Under the pieces are notes generated by a model, which did not search any database, was not told the DNA's origin, and saw only the letters and a list, made by a program, of their open reading frames with translations. Below, piece after piece: positions 1 through 8,239 of a stretch of 35,644 nucleotides of DNA. The stretch comes from Desulfurococcales archaeon (GTDB lineage Archaea; Thermoproteota; Thermoprotei_A; Sulfolobales; NBVN01). Numbering within the stretch: the first letter of the stretch is position 1; every line of letters starts with the position of its first letter. The stretch covers positions 1 through 35,644 of the forward strand of contig JALWQN010000153.1 of NCBI GenBank assembly GCA_027083115.1. The letters are read 5' to 3'. The position numbers were made by a program, and so were the translations under genes.

Positions 1-381
1 GAAGCTCAATATCTGTTCATCCTTAAAGGCACTCTCATCAAGAATTATGCCCTTTCTCTCCTCGTATTCCACCCCTTCGAAAGGATAGACGATAACAAAG
101 TCGCCCTCCTTTATGTTCTTGAGGCAAATATAGCCCACTGGCGTTAAAACAGGGTGGTCCTCGCTCCCCTCAATAACCCTTCCGCTCTCCGTTGTTATCC
201 TAACGGCCATCTCACCATCTTCCACTTCCCTCTCCGCAATGAAAGCAACATTGGAGGCATCATTGTGCCCTTCATCTAGGTTGTAGACCTTCAAATTAAG
301 GAGTTTGAACTTCTGCGGAAGCTCCTTAACTTCTACCCAATATCCATGATCTGTGAGAACTCTAGTGTCTGGAGCGAGGCA
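1..381 (-). other. Intein N-terminal splicing region within RtcB (partial)
   Basis: The insertion starts at the Cys codon 381-379, which would be intein residue 1. The first ten residues ([10 protein letters not shown]) fit the nucleophile-containing block A of Hint-type inteins. A SEDHP segment about 75 residues later fits block B, whose His assists the N-S acyl shift. The stretch between them resembles no part of RtcB. The C-terminal His-Asn and the +1 residue of the C-extein are outside the window, so activity and presence of a homing endonuclease cannot be judged. Inteins in archaeal RtcB are known from other genera. Confidence 0.88.
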
Positions 382-681
382 ATTTATATCGTAGCCAACA
401 CCGCCAGGAGAAATTATCCCTTCGTCAGCTGATGTTGCTGCAACTCCCCCTATTGGGAACCCGTATCCTTGGTGACCGTCCGGCATTACGTATGATGCTC
501 TTACAACCCCAGGTAAGCAGGCAATATTTGCTCCCTGCACTAACGTGAGGTCTTCTTTCATTCTGTTTAGTAGCTCATTATCTGCGTAAATAATGGTGGG
601 GACCTTCATACACTTTATTGTGCCTTTAGGTATTTCCCACGTATATTCATCTATCTTTTCTAATTTTATTGAGGAACTCAT
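1..681 (-). CDS. rtcB: RtcB RNA ligase, N-terminal part, interrupted by an intein (partial, runs off left edge)
   Basis: This gene is missing from the ORF track because it has no stop in the window. The minus strand from the ATG at 681 is open for 227 codons. RtcB joins 2',3'-cyclic-phosphate and 5'-OH RNA ends after tRNA splicing. Residues 1-100 match the RtcB N-terminus ([14 protein letters not shown], then GGVGYDIN). The expected next residues are CG(V)R; instead Cys101 is followed by LAPDTRVLT, a typical intein block A, and GSEDHPVLT around 172-180 resembles block B. So the visible part is about 100 residues of extein and 127 residues of intein. The rest of the intein, any homing endonuclease and the C-extein lie left of the window. 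The inserted-upon Cys is the metal-binding Cys of the family (Cys98 in Pyrococcus RtcB). A TATA box 29-36 nt upstream suggests a nearly leaderless mRNA. RtcB identity is very sure; intein identity is strong on sequence motifs. Confidence 0.93.
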   Translation of the reverse strand, partial: MSSSIKLEKIDEYTWEIPKGTIKCMKVPTIIYADNELLNRMKEDLTLVQGANIACLPGVVRASYVMPDGHQGYGFPIGGVAATSADEGIISPGGVGYDINCLAPDTRVLTDHGYWVEVKELPQKFKLLNLKVYNLDEGHNDASNVAFIAEREVEDGEMAVRITTESGRVIEGSEDHPVLTPVGYICLKNIKEGDFVIVYPFEGVEYEERKGIILDESAFKDEQILSF

Positions 682-709
682 GGCTTCTCGACCCTTTAGT
701 GTTTAACGC

Positions 710-717
710 TTTTATAA
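710..717 (-). promoter_or_regulatory. TATA box for rtcB
   Basis: Read on the minus strand this is TTATAAAA, 29-36 nt upstream of the rtcB ATG. With the archaeal TATA-to-start distance of about 26 nt, the transcript would begin within a few nt of the ATG. No Shine-Dalgarno sequence is seen in that gap, consistent with a leaderless mRNA. Confidence 0.55.
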
Positions 718-749
718 TTAATAAGGTTAAGGAAAGTAAAGCTTATGAA

Positions 750-757
750 CTTATAAG
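750..757 (+). promoter_or_regulatory. TATA box for the ribosomal protein block
   Basis: CTTATAAG lies so that transcription would start near 780. That leaves a short leader carrying the AGGTGAT Shine-Dalgarno at 787-793 and a GTG start at 798. It and the rtcB TATA box form a compact divergent promoter region. Confidence 0.5.
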
Positions 758-797
758 TTCCACCTAAAAAGGTCTAGGCAGAGGAAAGGTGATAGAT

Positions 798-1277
798 GTG
801 CCAGTATGGAGCTATTCGATTAAGATTGTTGATGAAGAGAGGACAGCTAAGGCTATGGCGTGGGATTCACCCATTTCGTTGAAGGAGGCTTATGAGATCT
901 TTAAGATAATTAGGGGGATGAAGCTTAAGGATGCTGAGAGGCTACTTGAGGACGTTATAAGTAAGAAGGTGCCCATACCTTTCGTCAGATACAAGTTGGG
1001 TATTGCCCACAAGAGAGGGCTCTCTGATAGGTTCCCCAGATGGAGAACACCAGTAGGCAGGTACCCCATTAAGGCAGCTAAAGAGGTCCTTAAGCTCTTA
1101 AAGAATGTAGAGAATAATGCCAGCAACAAGAATTTAGATGCGGATAGGTTACTGATTATTCATGCAGCAGCACACAAAGGAAGATACTTGAAGAGGTGGA
1201 TGCCTAGGGCCTTCGGCAGGTCAACACCAAGGATCCGGGCTACCGTCAATATGGAAGTTATTGTGCGGGAGGTGTGA
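798..1277 (+). CDS. rpl22: Ribosomal protein uL22
   Basis: Large-subunit protein uL22 lines the peptide exit tunnel. The sequence shows the archaeal uL22 pattern, with a conserved centre (KVPIPFVRYKLGIAHKRG) and the C-terminal hairpin region (HAAAHKGRYLKRWMPRAFGR). The ORF track starts at GTG 789, but that codon lies inside the AGGTGAT Shine-Dalgarno (787-793). The GTG at 798, five nt further on, is the better start and gives 159 residues (MPVWSYSIKI). It is the first gene of the plus-strand block; the usual upstream partners uL3-uL4-uL23-uL2-uS19 are absent and divergent rtcB takes their place. uS3 follows after 6 nt. Confidence 0.95.
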   Translation: MPVWSYSIKIVDEERTAKAMAWDSPISLKEAYEIFKIIRGMKLKDAERLLEDVISKKVPIPFVRYKLGIAHKRGLSDRFPRWRTPVGRYPIKAAKEVLKLLKNVENNASNKNLDADRLLIIHAAAHKGRYLKRWMPRAFGRSTPRIRATVNMEVIVREV

Positions 1278-1283
1278 TGAGTT

Positions 1284-1913
1284 ATGGTTGATATTAAAGC
1301 TCATTTTCTAGGCCTTAATTTGTTAAGAGTAAAGATAGACGAGTATTTAGCTAGGAACTTTATGAGGGCAGGTTACTCACGAGTCGAGTTAATCAAAACA
1401 CCTTTAGGGACAAGAGTGATTATTTATGCTGACCGGCCAGCACTAATAATTGGGCGCAGAGGCCAAACCATAAGGCAACTAACTGAGGTCTTAGAGAAGT
1501 ACTTTAAGTTAGAGAACCCTCAGGTCACTGTAACCCAGGTCGAGAACCCTGACCTGGATGCACGAATTGTTGCCACCAGAACTGCACTAGCTATTGAAAG
1601 AGGCTATCACTTTAGGAGAGCTGCTTTCGTTGCTTTAAGAAGGATAATGGCTGCGGGAGCTGTGGGTGCTGAAGTAGTTATAAGTGGGAAGCTAACTTCT
1701 GAAAGAGCTCGTTACGAGAAGCTGAAGGCAGGAAAGGTATACAAGACCGGTCATCATATAGAGAGATTAGTTGATAGGGCGGTTATTCATCTTCTAAGGA
1801 AACCAGGAATTTACGGGATTGAGGTAGTAATAGTTAAGCCCGGTGAGCCAGACGATATTGTGAGGATTAAGGAAGCTGGTGAATTAACTCAGGCTGGGGG
1901 TGAGGCTGCATGA
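1284..1913 (+). CDS. rps3: Ribosomal protein uS3
   Basis: Small-subunit protein uS3 sits at the mRNA entry channel. The N-terminal half holds a KH domain with its GXXG loop (IIGRRGQTIRQL, about residues 55-66). The C-terminal half carries the conserved GAEVVISGKLTSERA and KTGHH segments. At 209 residues it has normal archaeal length. The start ATG follows GGAGGTG at a good distance. Its stop overlaps the uL29 start in an ATGA arrangement, so translation is probably coupled. Confidence 0.97.
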   Translation: MVDIKAHFLGLNLLRVKIDEYLARNFMRAGYSRVELIKTPLGTRVIIYADRPALIIGRRGQTIRQLTEVLEKYFKLENPQVTVTQVENPDLDARIVATRTALAIERGYHFRRAAFVALRRIMAAGAVGAEVVISGKLTSERARYEKLKAGKVYKTGHHIERLVDRAVIHLLRKPGIYGIEVVIVKPGEPDDIVRIKEAGELTQAGGEAA

Positions 1914-2119
1914 GTTTAAAACCTAAGGAAATAAGGAAGATGAGTAAGGAGGAAAAAATAAAGAAACTCAATGAGTTAAGGGCCGAATTAATTAAGCTAA
2001 GAACTCAAGCGTTTCTGGGTACACTCACTAATATAGGGAGAATAAAGATCACCAGGAAAAATATTGCTCGTCTATTAACAATCCTTAGGGAAGAAGAGCT
2101 TAAGTCCCAGAAGAAGTGA
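1910..2119 (+). CDS. rpl29: Ribosomal protein uL29
   Basis: A small helical protein near the peptide tunnel exit, close to the SRP docking site. The 69 residues are rich in Lys, Glu and Leu and contain the family pattern ELRAELIKLRTQ followed by the IKITRKNIARLLTIL helix. It overlaps uS3 by 4 nt. In many archaea aIF1 (SUI1) lies between uL29 and rnp1; here rnp1 starts only 6 nt downstream, so that gene is not at this site. Confidence 0.94.
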   Translation: MSLKPKEIRKMSKEEKIKKLNELRAELIKLRTQAFLGTLTNIGRIKITRKNIARLLTILREEELKSQKK

Positions 2120-2125
2120 ACTCTA

Positions 2126-2401
2126 TTGAGACGTACTAAAATCAACTTACCTTACCATGAATTAATAGGGCTTGAGCTCAAGGTATTAAAGCATACTGAC
2201 CCCACACAAGAAGGCATAACTGGGGTAGTGATAGATGAAGCCAAAAAAGTGCTTAAAGTAAAAACTGCGTCCGGCAAAACCAAGGTAATTCCTAAGTTTG
2301 GTGGGGAATTCCTTTTTAAGCTTCAAAATAACCGGTCTGTAAGGGTGGATGGTTTGCGTTTATTAGGTAGACCTGAAGAGAGAGTTAAGAAGGTGAGGTG
2401 A
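2126..2401 (+). CDS. rnp1: RNase P protein component 1 (Rpp29/Pop4)
   Basis: This subunit of archaeal RNase P, the enzyme that removes tRNA 5' leaders, is an Sm-like beta-barrel that pairs with Rpp21. The family signature is visible: N-terminal HELIGL, then GVVIDEAKKVLKVKT and a closing FLFKL / VDGLRLLGRPEER. The length of 91 residues is usual for archaea. The start is TTG, with a GAAGTGA stretch 7-13 nt upstream that can serve as ribosome-binding site. It lies in its usual place between uL29 and uS17. Its partner Rpp21 (rnp4) is at 21111 in this window. Confidence 0.93.
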   Translation: MRRTKINLPYHELIGLELKVLKHTDPTQEGITGVVIDEAKKVLKVKTASGKTKVIPKFGGEFLFKLQNNRSVRVDGLRLLGRPEERVKKVR

Positions 2402-2772
2402 AGGACTCATTGAGTAGTGGTATAAATGATATCGGCATTAAGTACCCGGGCTTGAAGCCCCCGGAAAAAAGTTGCAATGATGAATACTGTCCGTGGCACG
2501 GGCACTTGAAGGTCAGGGGAGGACTTCTCGTGGGAAGAATCGTTAAGGCTAGAATGAAAGGTGCGGTTGTTGTTGAGAGAGAATACCTAGTTTACGTAGG
2601 TAAATACATGAGGTATGAAAGGAGGAGGTCTAGGATACATGCCCACCTTCCACCATGCATAGAAGCATCTGTGGGGGACACGGTATTGATTGGGGAAACA
2701 AGGCCTATCTCAAAATCGGTTTCATGGGTTGTATTAGGAGTTTTGAGACGTGGGGTGAGCGAGAATGCCTGA
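2398..2772 (+). CDS. rps17: Ribosomal protein uS17
   Basis: An OB-fold protein that binds 16S rRNA during early assembly of the small subunit. The archaeal N-terminal extension carries a Cys pair ([10 protein letters not shown]). The OB-fold core includes [28 protein letters not shown] and an [13 protein letters not shown] strand. GTG start overlapping the rnp1 stop; the C-terminus overlaps the uL14 start by 8 nt. Length (124) is within the archaeal range. Confidence 0.95.
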   Translation: MKDSLSSGINDIGIKYPGLKPPEKSCNDEYCPWHGHLKVRGGLLVGRIVKARMKGAVVVEREYLVYVGKYMRYERRRSRIHAHLPPCIEASVGDTVLIGETRPISKSVSWVVLGVLRRGVSENA

Positions 2773-3184
2773 GAAGAAAGGCGGAGCAGCATTCAGCAGG
2801 GTTAAGCGAGTTGCTGGCGTTACAGTAGGCACAAGACTTAAGGTAACAGATAATAGTGGTGCTAAGGAAGCTATGGTAATAGGTGTTCCAGGAGTTAAGA
2901 CAAGGTTGAGAAGGCTTTCTTCCGCTACGATAGGAGATATGGTTGTTGTCACTATAAAGAAAGGAAACGCTGACTTAGTCGGCCAAGTTATGACCGCAGT
3001 AGTTGTTAGGCAAAAGAAACCTTTCCGAAGACCTGATGGTACTTGGGTTGCCTTTGAAGATAACGCATGCGTGATAGTAACACCAGATGGCGCACCTAAG
3101 GGTACAGAAATCAGAGGACCAATAGCGAAGGAAGCCGCCGAAAGATGGAATAGGTTGTCCTCCATAGCCTCCATAGTTATCTGA
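2765..3184 (+). CDS. rpl14: Ribosomal protein uL14
   Basis: uL14 contributes to the subunit interface and to the binding surface of anti-association factor aIF6, which is also encoded in this window. Conserved core: [15 protein letters not shown], then [18 protein letters not shown], and [21 protein letters not shown]. The 139 residues match archaeal homologues. The ATG lies inside the end of uS17 in another frame, with GTGAGCGAGA upstream. A 161-residue minus-strand ORF over it is a shadow. Confidence 0.97.
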   Translation: MPEKKGGAAFSRVKRVAGVTVGTRLKVTDNSGAKEAMVIGVPGVKTRLRRLSSATIGDMVVVTIKKGNADLVGQVMTAVVVRQKKPFRRPDGTWVAFEDNACVIVTPDGAPKGTEIRGPIAKEAAERWNRLSSIASIVI

Positions 3185-3194
3185 GGTGAGTGAT

Positions 3195-3677
3195 ATGGCA
3201 GTAAAGTCGAGGAAACCAAGTAAGCAGAGGAAAGCTATTGCTGATGCCCCATTACATATTAGGAAAAAATTTCTTTCAGCTCCCCTTTCGCCTGACCTTA
3301 TTGCAAAGTATGGAGTTAAGAGATTAACTGTCAGAAAAGGTGATACTGTCAGGATAATGAGGGGTGAGTGGAGAGGTCATGAAGGAAAGGTTGTTTCAGT
3401 TGATTACGGGAAAATAGCTGTCCATATTGATGGAGTGACTGTAAAGAAAGCCGATGGAACGCCTGTCTACTACCCAGTGCATCCCTCAAACGTAACGATA
3501 ATCAATTTGAACCTGAGTGATAAAGCAAGAAGAAAAATTATGGAGAGAAGATCAGGTAAGGAAGTGATTATTGAGGAGGAAACTAATGTAGAGGCTCCTG
3601 AAGAAGAGGAGAGTGAGGAGGGGGAGAAAAATGAAGAAGTTAATAAGGAGGAGAGTAATTCGGAGGAGGTGAGTTAA
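3195..3677 (+). CDS. rpl24: Ribosomal protein uL24
   Basis: An assembly-initiating protein of the large subunit with a KOW motif (VRKGDTVRIMRGEWRGHEGK). The ORF track begins at GTG 3186, but this is part of the GAGGTGA Shine-Dalgarno; the ATG at 3195 (MAVKSRKPSKQRK) is the likelier start, giving 160 residues. After about residue 125 the chain becomes an acidic Glu-rich tail of roughly 35 residues, longer than the core family needs and probably disordered. Confidence 0.95.
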   Translation: MAVKSRKPSKQRKAIADAPLHIRKKFLSAPLSPDLIAKYGVKRLTVRKGDTVRIMRGEWRGHEGKVVSVDYGKIAVHIDGVTVKKADGTPVYYPVHPSNVTIINLNLSDKARRKIMERRSGKEVIIEEETNVEAPEEEESEEGEKNEEVNKEESNSEEVS

Positions 3678-3678
3678 G

Positions 3679-4437
3679 ATGGCAAGGATGGGTAGTAGTA
3701 AGCACCTCAAGAGACTGGCAGCACCTAATTTCTGGCCTATCCTTAGAAAAGAAGCTAAATGGGTTGTTAGAACTAGTCCAGGTCCGCATAGGAAAGGTGC
3801 TTCACTTCCCTTACTCTTACTTGTTAGGGAGTTACTGCATGTGGCGGAAACTAATGCCGAAGCAAGGAAAGTTATTGCTGAAGGACACATAAGGGTTGAT
3901 GGGGTGGTAAGGAAAGACTATAAATTTCCTGTAGGTTTTATGGACGTTATAGAAATTGTCGACACTGGGGAACTATTTAGGGCCATACCTGTACCTGTAA
4001 GAGTGCTTGGTCTCGTACCAATACCTCCGGAAGAAGCTACCTATAAGGTACTCAGGATAGAGAATAAAACGACTGTTAAGGGCGGCCATATACAACTCAA
4101 TCTCTATGATTGTAGAAACATCCTTGTGAGGGTTGAAAACCCTGAATCACCTGAGGAAGATACGTACAGAACAATGTCTTCCGTGAAGATTAAAATACCT
4201 GAGAATGAATTACTTGATTACTTTCCTTTAGAGAATGGAGTTCCAGTAATAGTTATTGGTGGCAGGAACGTAGGTAAGGTAGCTAAAGTTGTTTCCATAG
4301 CGGAGGGCATGAGGCACTACAGAAAATTAGTTACTTTAGAGGACTTCCACGGCAATAAGTTCTATACAACCCTAGACAAAATAATGGTGATAGGTAAGGA
4401 AAAGCCTGAAATAACTCTGCCGGAGGGTGCAGTATGA
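3679..4437 (+). CDS. rps4e: Ribosomal protein eS4
   Basis: Archaeal/eukaryotic small-subunit protein. The opening MGSSKHLKRLAAPNFWPI is characteristic. An S4-like RNA-binding segment follows (EARKVIAEGHIRVDGVVRKDYKFPVGFMDVI), then the eS4 central domain and a KOW-like element (VIGGRNVGKVAKVV). 252 residues, near the usual archaeal size. The start is preceded by GGAGGTGAG only 1 nt after the uL24 stop; the last bases overlap the uL5 ATG. Confidence 0.97.
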   Translation: MARMGSSKHLKRLAAPNFWPILRKEAKWVVRTSPGPHRKGASLPLLLLVRELLHVAETNAEARKVIAEGHIRVDGVVRKDYKFPVGFMDVIEIVDTGELFRAIPVPVRVLGLVPIPPEEATYKVLRIENKTTVKGGHIQLNLYDCRNILVRVENPESPEEDTYRTMSSVKIKIPENELLDYFPLENGVPVIVIGGRNVGKVAKVVSIAEGMRHYRKLVTLEDFHGNKFYTTLDKIMVIGKEKPEITLPEGAV

Positions 4438-5006
4438 AGCAGACTGCTGTCTTCGAGTTAAGGGATGAAGTGATGGAAGATATAGTGAAGAAGTGGGGAA
4501 GTAATCCCATGTTAAAGCCGAGAATTAGTAAGGTAGTTGTTAATATGGGTATTGGAGAATCTGGTGAAAGACTCAGGAAAGCTGAGAAACTACTTCAGGA
4601 GCTAACTGGACAAAAACCCTCAGTAAGGAAAGCTAAAAGAACAATCAGAAATTTCGGTATAAGGAAAGGTGAACCTATCGCAGTTATGGTTACGTTAAGG
4701 AGAGAGAAAGCCCTTAACTTCCTCAAGAGGGCCTTAGAAGCTATAGGTTACAAGATAAAGTACTCAAGCTTTGACAACTACGGTAATGTGTCCTTCGGTA
4801 TAGCTGAACACATTATGTTGCCTGGAGTGAAATATGACCCTAATGTAGGTGTTTTCGGCATGGATGTCTCTATATCGCTAGAAAGGCCAGGATATAGAGT
4901 TATGAAGAGAAGGATCAAGCGCTCATCAATACCGCAGAGACACAGAATATCTAGGGATGAGGCAGCTACCTTCTTTATTAAAGAACTTGGTGTTAAGGTG
5001 ATGTAG
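4434..5006 (+). CDS. rpl5: Ribosomal protein uL5
   Basis: A central-protuberance protein that contacts 5S rRNA and P-site tRNA. Recognisable elements are [49 protein letters not shown], and the C-terminal [20 protein letters not shown] region. ATG overlaps the eS4 stop by 4 nt. Length 190 is normal. uS14 follows with 1 nt between stop and start. Confidence 0.97.
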   Translation: MKQTAVFELRDEVMEDIVKKWGSNPMLKPRISKVVVNMGIGESGERLRKAEKLLQELTGQKPSVRKAKRTIRNFGIRKGEPIAVMVTLRREKALNFLKRALEAIGYKIKYSSFDNYGNVSFGIAEHIMLPGVKYDPNVGVFGMDVSISLERPGYRVMKRRIKRSSIPQRHRISRDEAATFFIKELGVKVM

Positions 5007-5007
5007 T

Positions 5008-5172
5008 TTGGGAAAGTACAGAACACAGTTGAACAGGAAGTATGGTAGGGGTGTGCAGGTCTGCCAGAGATGCGGTAGTAGGGATGCTGTAATACGCAAG
5101 TACGGAATATACTTGTGTAGGCAATGCTTTAGGGAGGTAGCTAGGGAACTAGGATTCAGGAAATATAGCTGA
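5008..5172 (+). CDS. rps14: Ribosomal protein uS14 (zinc-binding form; not in ORF track)
   Basis: A 54-residue protein in the gap between uL5 and uS8. Translation from TTG 5008 gives [15 protein letters not shown], then [24 protein letters not shown] and the end LGFRKYS. The two CxxC pairs form the zinc ribbon of archaeal uS14, which binds the 16S rRNA head. An AAGGTGATG Shine-Dalgarno lies just upstream (within the end of uL5). Position between uL5 and uS8 is the conserved archaeal order. Confidence 0.96.
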   Translation: MGKYRTQLNRKYGRGVQVCQRCGSRDAVIRKYGIYLCRQCFREVARELGFRKYS

Positions 5173-5183
5173 GGTGATTAGAG

Positions 5184-5585
5184 ATGGTTGTTATAGATCC
5201 TTTAGCTAATGCACTATCCACAATAATGAACAATGAGATGAGAGGGCGTAAGGAGGCTGTAGTCACGCCAGCATCAAAACTAACAGCGATGGTCCTAAGA
5301 GTCATGCAAAAGTATGGTTATGTAGGAGAGTTCGAGCATATTGATGATGGACGCTGGGGCAAAATAAAAATTCAGTTACTTGGAAGAATAAATAGAGTAG
5401 GCGTCATTAAACCGAGAACCCCAATAAAATATAGTGAGTTACGGCAAATGCCTCAATGGTTAAGGAAGTATCTTCCCTCAAGAGACATAGGGATCCTCAT
5501 AATCTCCACATCAGAGGGTGTCTTATCTCATTATGAAGTCCTAGATAAGAGGATTGGTGGGGTTTTACTAGCCTACGTATACTGA
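5184..5585 (+). CDS. rps8: Ribosomal protein uS8
   Basis: Binds the central domain of 16S rRNA and organises small-subunit assembly. Typical archaeal features: [20 protein letters not shown] at the N-terminus, [18 protein letters not shown], and the C-terminal [27 protein letters not shown]. 133 residues. ATG preceded by GAGGTGATTAGAG. Confidence 0.97.
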   Translation: MVVIDPLANALSTIMNNEMRGRKEAVVTPASKLTAMVLRVMQKYGYVGEFEHIDDGRWGKIKIQLLGRINRVGVIKPRTPIKYSELRQMPQWLRKYLPSRDIGILIISTSEGVLSHYEVLDKRIGGVLLAYVY

Positions 5586-5597
5586 GGTGAATTCGCG

Positions 5598-6146
5598 ATG
5601 AAGGAAGTTAAAGCGCTGGATAAGATCCGTATACCGGAGGGTGTCTCTGTTGAGGTTAAGGATAAGGTAGTTAAAGTTAGTGGACCTAAAGGCGAAATCA
5701 CTAGGGACTTTAGTCACGCCAAAAAAGTAAGGATTAGTGTTAAGGGCAATGAGGTTATTGTCGAAGGGTACTTCCTACGTAAGAAGGAGGTAGCTGTAGT
5801 TTACTCAGTAGCAGCACACATTCGCAACATGATTACCGGGGTAACTAAAGGCTACAGATACTGGCTCAAAATAATTTATTCTCACTTCCCTATAACGGTT
5901 AAGGTCGAGGACGGTAAAGTACTGATAATTAACTTTTTGGGTGAAAAATCACCTAGGGTTGCTAAGATCGTTGGTGATGCTAAAGTAAAAGTACAGAGAA
6001 GCGATATTGTTGTTGAAGGAATAAATATTGAGGATGTTGGTCAAACAGCAGCCAACATAGAGCAAGCAACTAAAATTACGGGATTCGATAGGAGGGTATT
6101 TGTGGATGGTATATACATCTATAAGAAGGAGTATATAGAAGGGTGA
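5598..6146 (+). CDS. rpl6: Ribosomal protein uL6
   Basis: Large-subunit protein near the factor-binding region and sarcin-ricin loop. It contains two related alpha/beta repeats: the first with IPEGVSVEVKDKVVKVSGPKGE, the second with SHFPITVKVEDGKVLIINFLGEK and the closing GFDRRVFVDGIYIYKK. 182 residues, standard. ATG with GAGGTGAATTCGCG upstream. Confidence 0.97.
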   Translation: MKEVKALDKIRIPEGVSVEVKDKVVKVSGPKGEITRDFSHAKKVRISVKGNEVIVEGYFLRKKEVAVVYSVAAHIRNMITGVTKGYRYWLKIIYSHFPITVKVEDGKVLIINFLGEKSPRVAKIVGDAKVKVQRSDIVVEGINIEDVGQTAANIEQATKITGFDRRVFVDGIYIYKKEYIEG

Positions 6147-6151
6147 TGTGA

Positions 6152-6541
6152 GTGAAAGAAGCTGTTCGTGATGTCAGGAAACTAATTGAGGGTAAGAGAA
6201 GAATAAAGTTCCTCAGGAATAAGTGGTGGAAATTCCCTAAGTTCAGGAATGACCCTAAATGGAGAAAGCCTAAAGGGAACGACAACCCTATGAGGCTAAA
6301 ACTTAAGGGCCAACCCCCAGTTGTTTCCGTTGGTTACAGAACACCTAAAGCTGTCAGAGGCCTGCATCCTTCAGGTCTGAGGCCAGCAGTTATTCATTCA
6401 GCTAAGGAGCTGAAGGAACTAAATCCAGCTGAAGTAATAATTTACGTAGGGGGCAGTGTGGGTGCGCGGAAGAAGAAGGAATTAATTATTAAGGCCCGAG
6501 AACTCGGGTTTACAGTAGCTAATGGGGGTGCTGGTGTTTGA
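6152..6541 (+). CDS. rpl32e: Ribosomal protein eL32
   Basis: Archaeal/eukaryotic large-subunit protein. The core is clear: RRIKFLRNKWWKFPKFRNDPKWRKPKG, then VSVGYRTPKAVRGLHPSGLRP and an IIYVGGSVGARKKKELI helix. GTG start at 6152 with GGGTGATG upstream. 129 residues. The stop is nested in the eL19 TTG start (TTGA). Confidence 0.96.
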   Translation: MKEAVRDVRKLIEGKRRIKFLRNKWWKFPKFRNDPKWRKPKGNDNPMRLKLKGQPPVVSVGYRTPKAVRGLHPSGLRPAVIHSAKELKELNPAEVIIYVGGSVGARKKKELIIKARELGFTVANGGAGV

Positions 6542-6990
6542 CAGATTTAAGCATGCAGAAAAGATTGGCTGCCGAGATTTTAGGTGTCGGCGTTTCGAGA
6601 ATTAGGATAGACCCTGAAAGCTGGGATGAGGTAGAGTCCGCCTTAAGAAGGGAAGACATAAAGAGGTTAATTAAGGACGGAATTATTTGGGTTGAGCCCT
6701 CTCGCAGAAACTCTAGAGGGAGATGGAAATTACTTCATGCGAAAAGGAAGAGAGGCCATAGAAGAGGTCCAGGAAGACGCAAGGGAGCTAAAGGAGCCAG
6801 GCAGGACGAAGACATGCTTTGGGTCTACACCATAAGGAAAGTTAGAAGATACCTTAAGTGGTTAAGGGATCATGAGGTAATCGATAGGAAAACTTACAGG
6901 AGGCTTTACCTGCTGGCTAAGGGAGGAGTGTTCAGAAGTCTTTCAGACCTTAAGCGTCATTTAACGGATATGGGTATTAAGGTGAGGTAG
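6538..6990 (+). CDS. rpl19e: Ribosomal protein eL19
   Basis: A long helical large-subunit protein that forms an intersubunit bridge. Signature segments: [43 protein letters not shown], and the basic [18 protein letters not shown]. 150 residues. TTG start overlapping the eL32 stop suggests coupled translation. Confidence 0.96.
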   Translation: MTDLSMQKRLAAEILGVGVSRIRIDPESWDEVESALRREDIKRLIKDGIIWVEPSRRNSRGRWKLLHAKRKRGHRRGPGRRKGAKGARQDEDMLWVYTIRKVRRYLKWLRDHEVIDRKTYRRLYLLAKGGVFRSLSDLKRHLTDMGIKVR

Positions 6991-6991
6991 T

Positions 6992-7594
6992 ATGGGACGT
7001 GGTCCAAGATATAAGGTGCCTCGTAAGAGGCGAAGGGAAGGTAAAACAAACTACTATAAGCGCTACAGGACGATCATATCTGGACAGAAAATTAGGGCAG
7101 TAGTTAGGAAAACTCTAAACAACATTACTGTACAAGTAATCGAGTTCAATGCTCATGGAGACAAAACCATAGTCGCTGCCTCCAGTAGGGAGTTAGGGAA
7201 GTACGGATGGCTAGGCAACTTAAGGAACACTCCCTCAGCATACTTAACAGGCCTCTTAGCTGGGCTAAAAGCTAAGGCCGAAGGCATAAATTACGCAGTC
7301 CCTGATATAGGGCTTCACGCCTCAGTTAGGGGTTCCTTAATTTATGCGGCCATTAAAGGCTTGAAGGATGCTGGCGTTAATGTGCCAGCTTCGGAGGATG
7401 TTTTTCCTTCAGAAGAGAGAATTAAGGGGGCACATATTGCTTCCTACGCATCTACTCTCGCTAAGGAAAACCCAGAAAAATACAGAAGGCAGTTCTCAAG
7501 AATTATTTCTCGGGATCTTCGGCCTGAGGACCTCCCCGCACATTTTCAGGAAGTTAAGGCTAAGATATTAAAGACCTTTGAAAGAGGTAGTTAA
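6992..7594 (+). CDS. rpl18: Ribosomal protein uL18
   Basis: Binds 5S rRNA in the central protuberance with uL5. It starts with [23 protein letters not shown] and contains [29 protein letters not shown] and [33 protein letters not shown], the archaeal uL18 pattern. 200 residues, usual length. ATG follows AAGGTGAGGT. Confidence 0.97.
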   Translation: MGRGPRYKVPRKRRREGKTNYYKRYRTIISGQKIRAVVRKTLNNITVQVIEFNAHGDKTIVAASSRELGKYGWLGNLRNTPSAYLTGLLAGLKAKAEGINYAVPDIGLHASVRGSLIYAAIKGLKDAGVNVPASEDVFPSEERIKGAHIASYASTLAKENPEKYRRQFSRIISRDLRPEDLPAHFQEVKAKILKTFERGS

Positions 7595-7596
7595 GA

Positions 7597-8232
7597 ATGG
7601 CAGCTCAACAACAATTGCTTGAAGAGTGGGTTCCTAAAACACGGCTTGGGTGGATGGTTAAGGAAGGTAAAATCAGTAGCTTAAAGGAAATCTTTGACGG
7701 TAACTTAGTTATTCAGGAACCTGAAATAATTGATTACCTTCTTCCAGACCTGAAGCATGAGGTTGTTGATGTCAACATAGTTCAGAAACAGACAGATGCG
7801 GGAAGAATGACTAGGTTCAGGGTTTTGGTTGTTGTTGGTAACTTTGATGGATACGTAGGTATTGGGTTAGGTAAGGCGAAGCAATTGAGGCAAGCGATAA
7901 ATAAGGCAGTGAGGAACGCCAAGCTTAACATAATTCCTGTGCGGAGGGGATGCGGCAGTTGGGCATGCTCTTGTAATGAACCCCACAGTGTTCCATTCAC
8001 AGTTAGTGGTAAGTCGGGTAGTGTGAGGGTGAAATTAATTCCAGCACCTAAAGGCACCGGGCTTGTTGCTGGGGACGCTGCAAAAGTTGTGTTAAGGTAT
8101 GCAGGAATCAAGGATATCTGGACTTGGAGCAGGGGAGAGACAAGAACAACAATAAACTTTGTTGGAGCAGTATATAATGCCTTAAGAAACACCTACAAGT
8201 TCGTAACGGTTTATGACTGGTCTAGAAGGTGA
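7597..8232 (+). CDS. rps5: Ribosomal protein uS5
   Basis: Small-subunit protein important for decoding accuracy and the mRNA entry helicase. The dsRBD-like N-domain is visible ([30 protein letters not shown]), preceded by an archaeal extension with [18 protein letters not shown]. The Cys cluster [11 protein letters not shown] is typical of archaeal and eukaryotic uS5. 211 residues. The ORF-track start of the next gene overlaps its end, but the true uL30 start lies beyond it. Confidence 0.97.
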   Translation: MAAQQQLLEEWVPKTRLGWMVKEGKISSLKEIFDGNLVIQEPEIIDYLLPDLKHEVVDVNIVQKQTDAGRMTRFRVLVVVGNFDGYVGIGLGKAKQLRQAINKAVRNAKLNIIPVRRGCGSWACSCNEPHSVPFTVSGKSGSVRVKLIPAPKGTGLVAGDAAKVVLRYAGIKDIWTWSRGETRTTINFVGAVYNALRNTYKFVTVYDWSRR

Positions 8233-8239
8233 GTTAGGA

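Noticed and set aside
2734-3219. 161-residue minus-strand ORF opposite uL14
   Set aside because: It lies entirely over conserved ribosomal genes, has no family features, and is a shadow.
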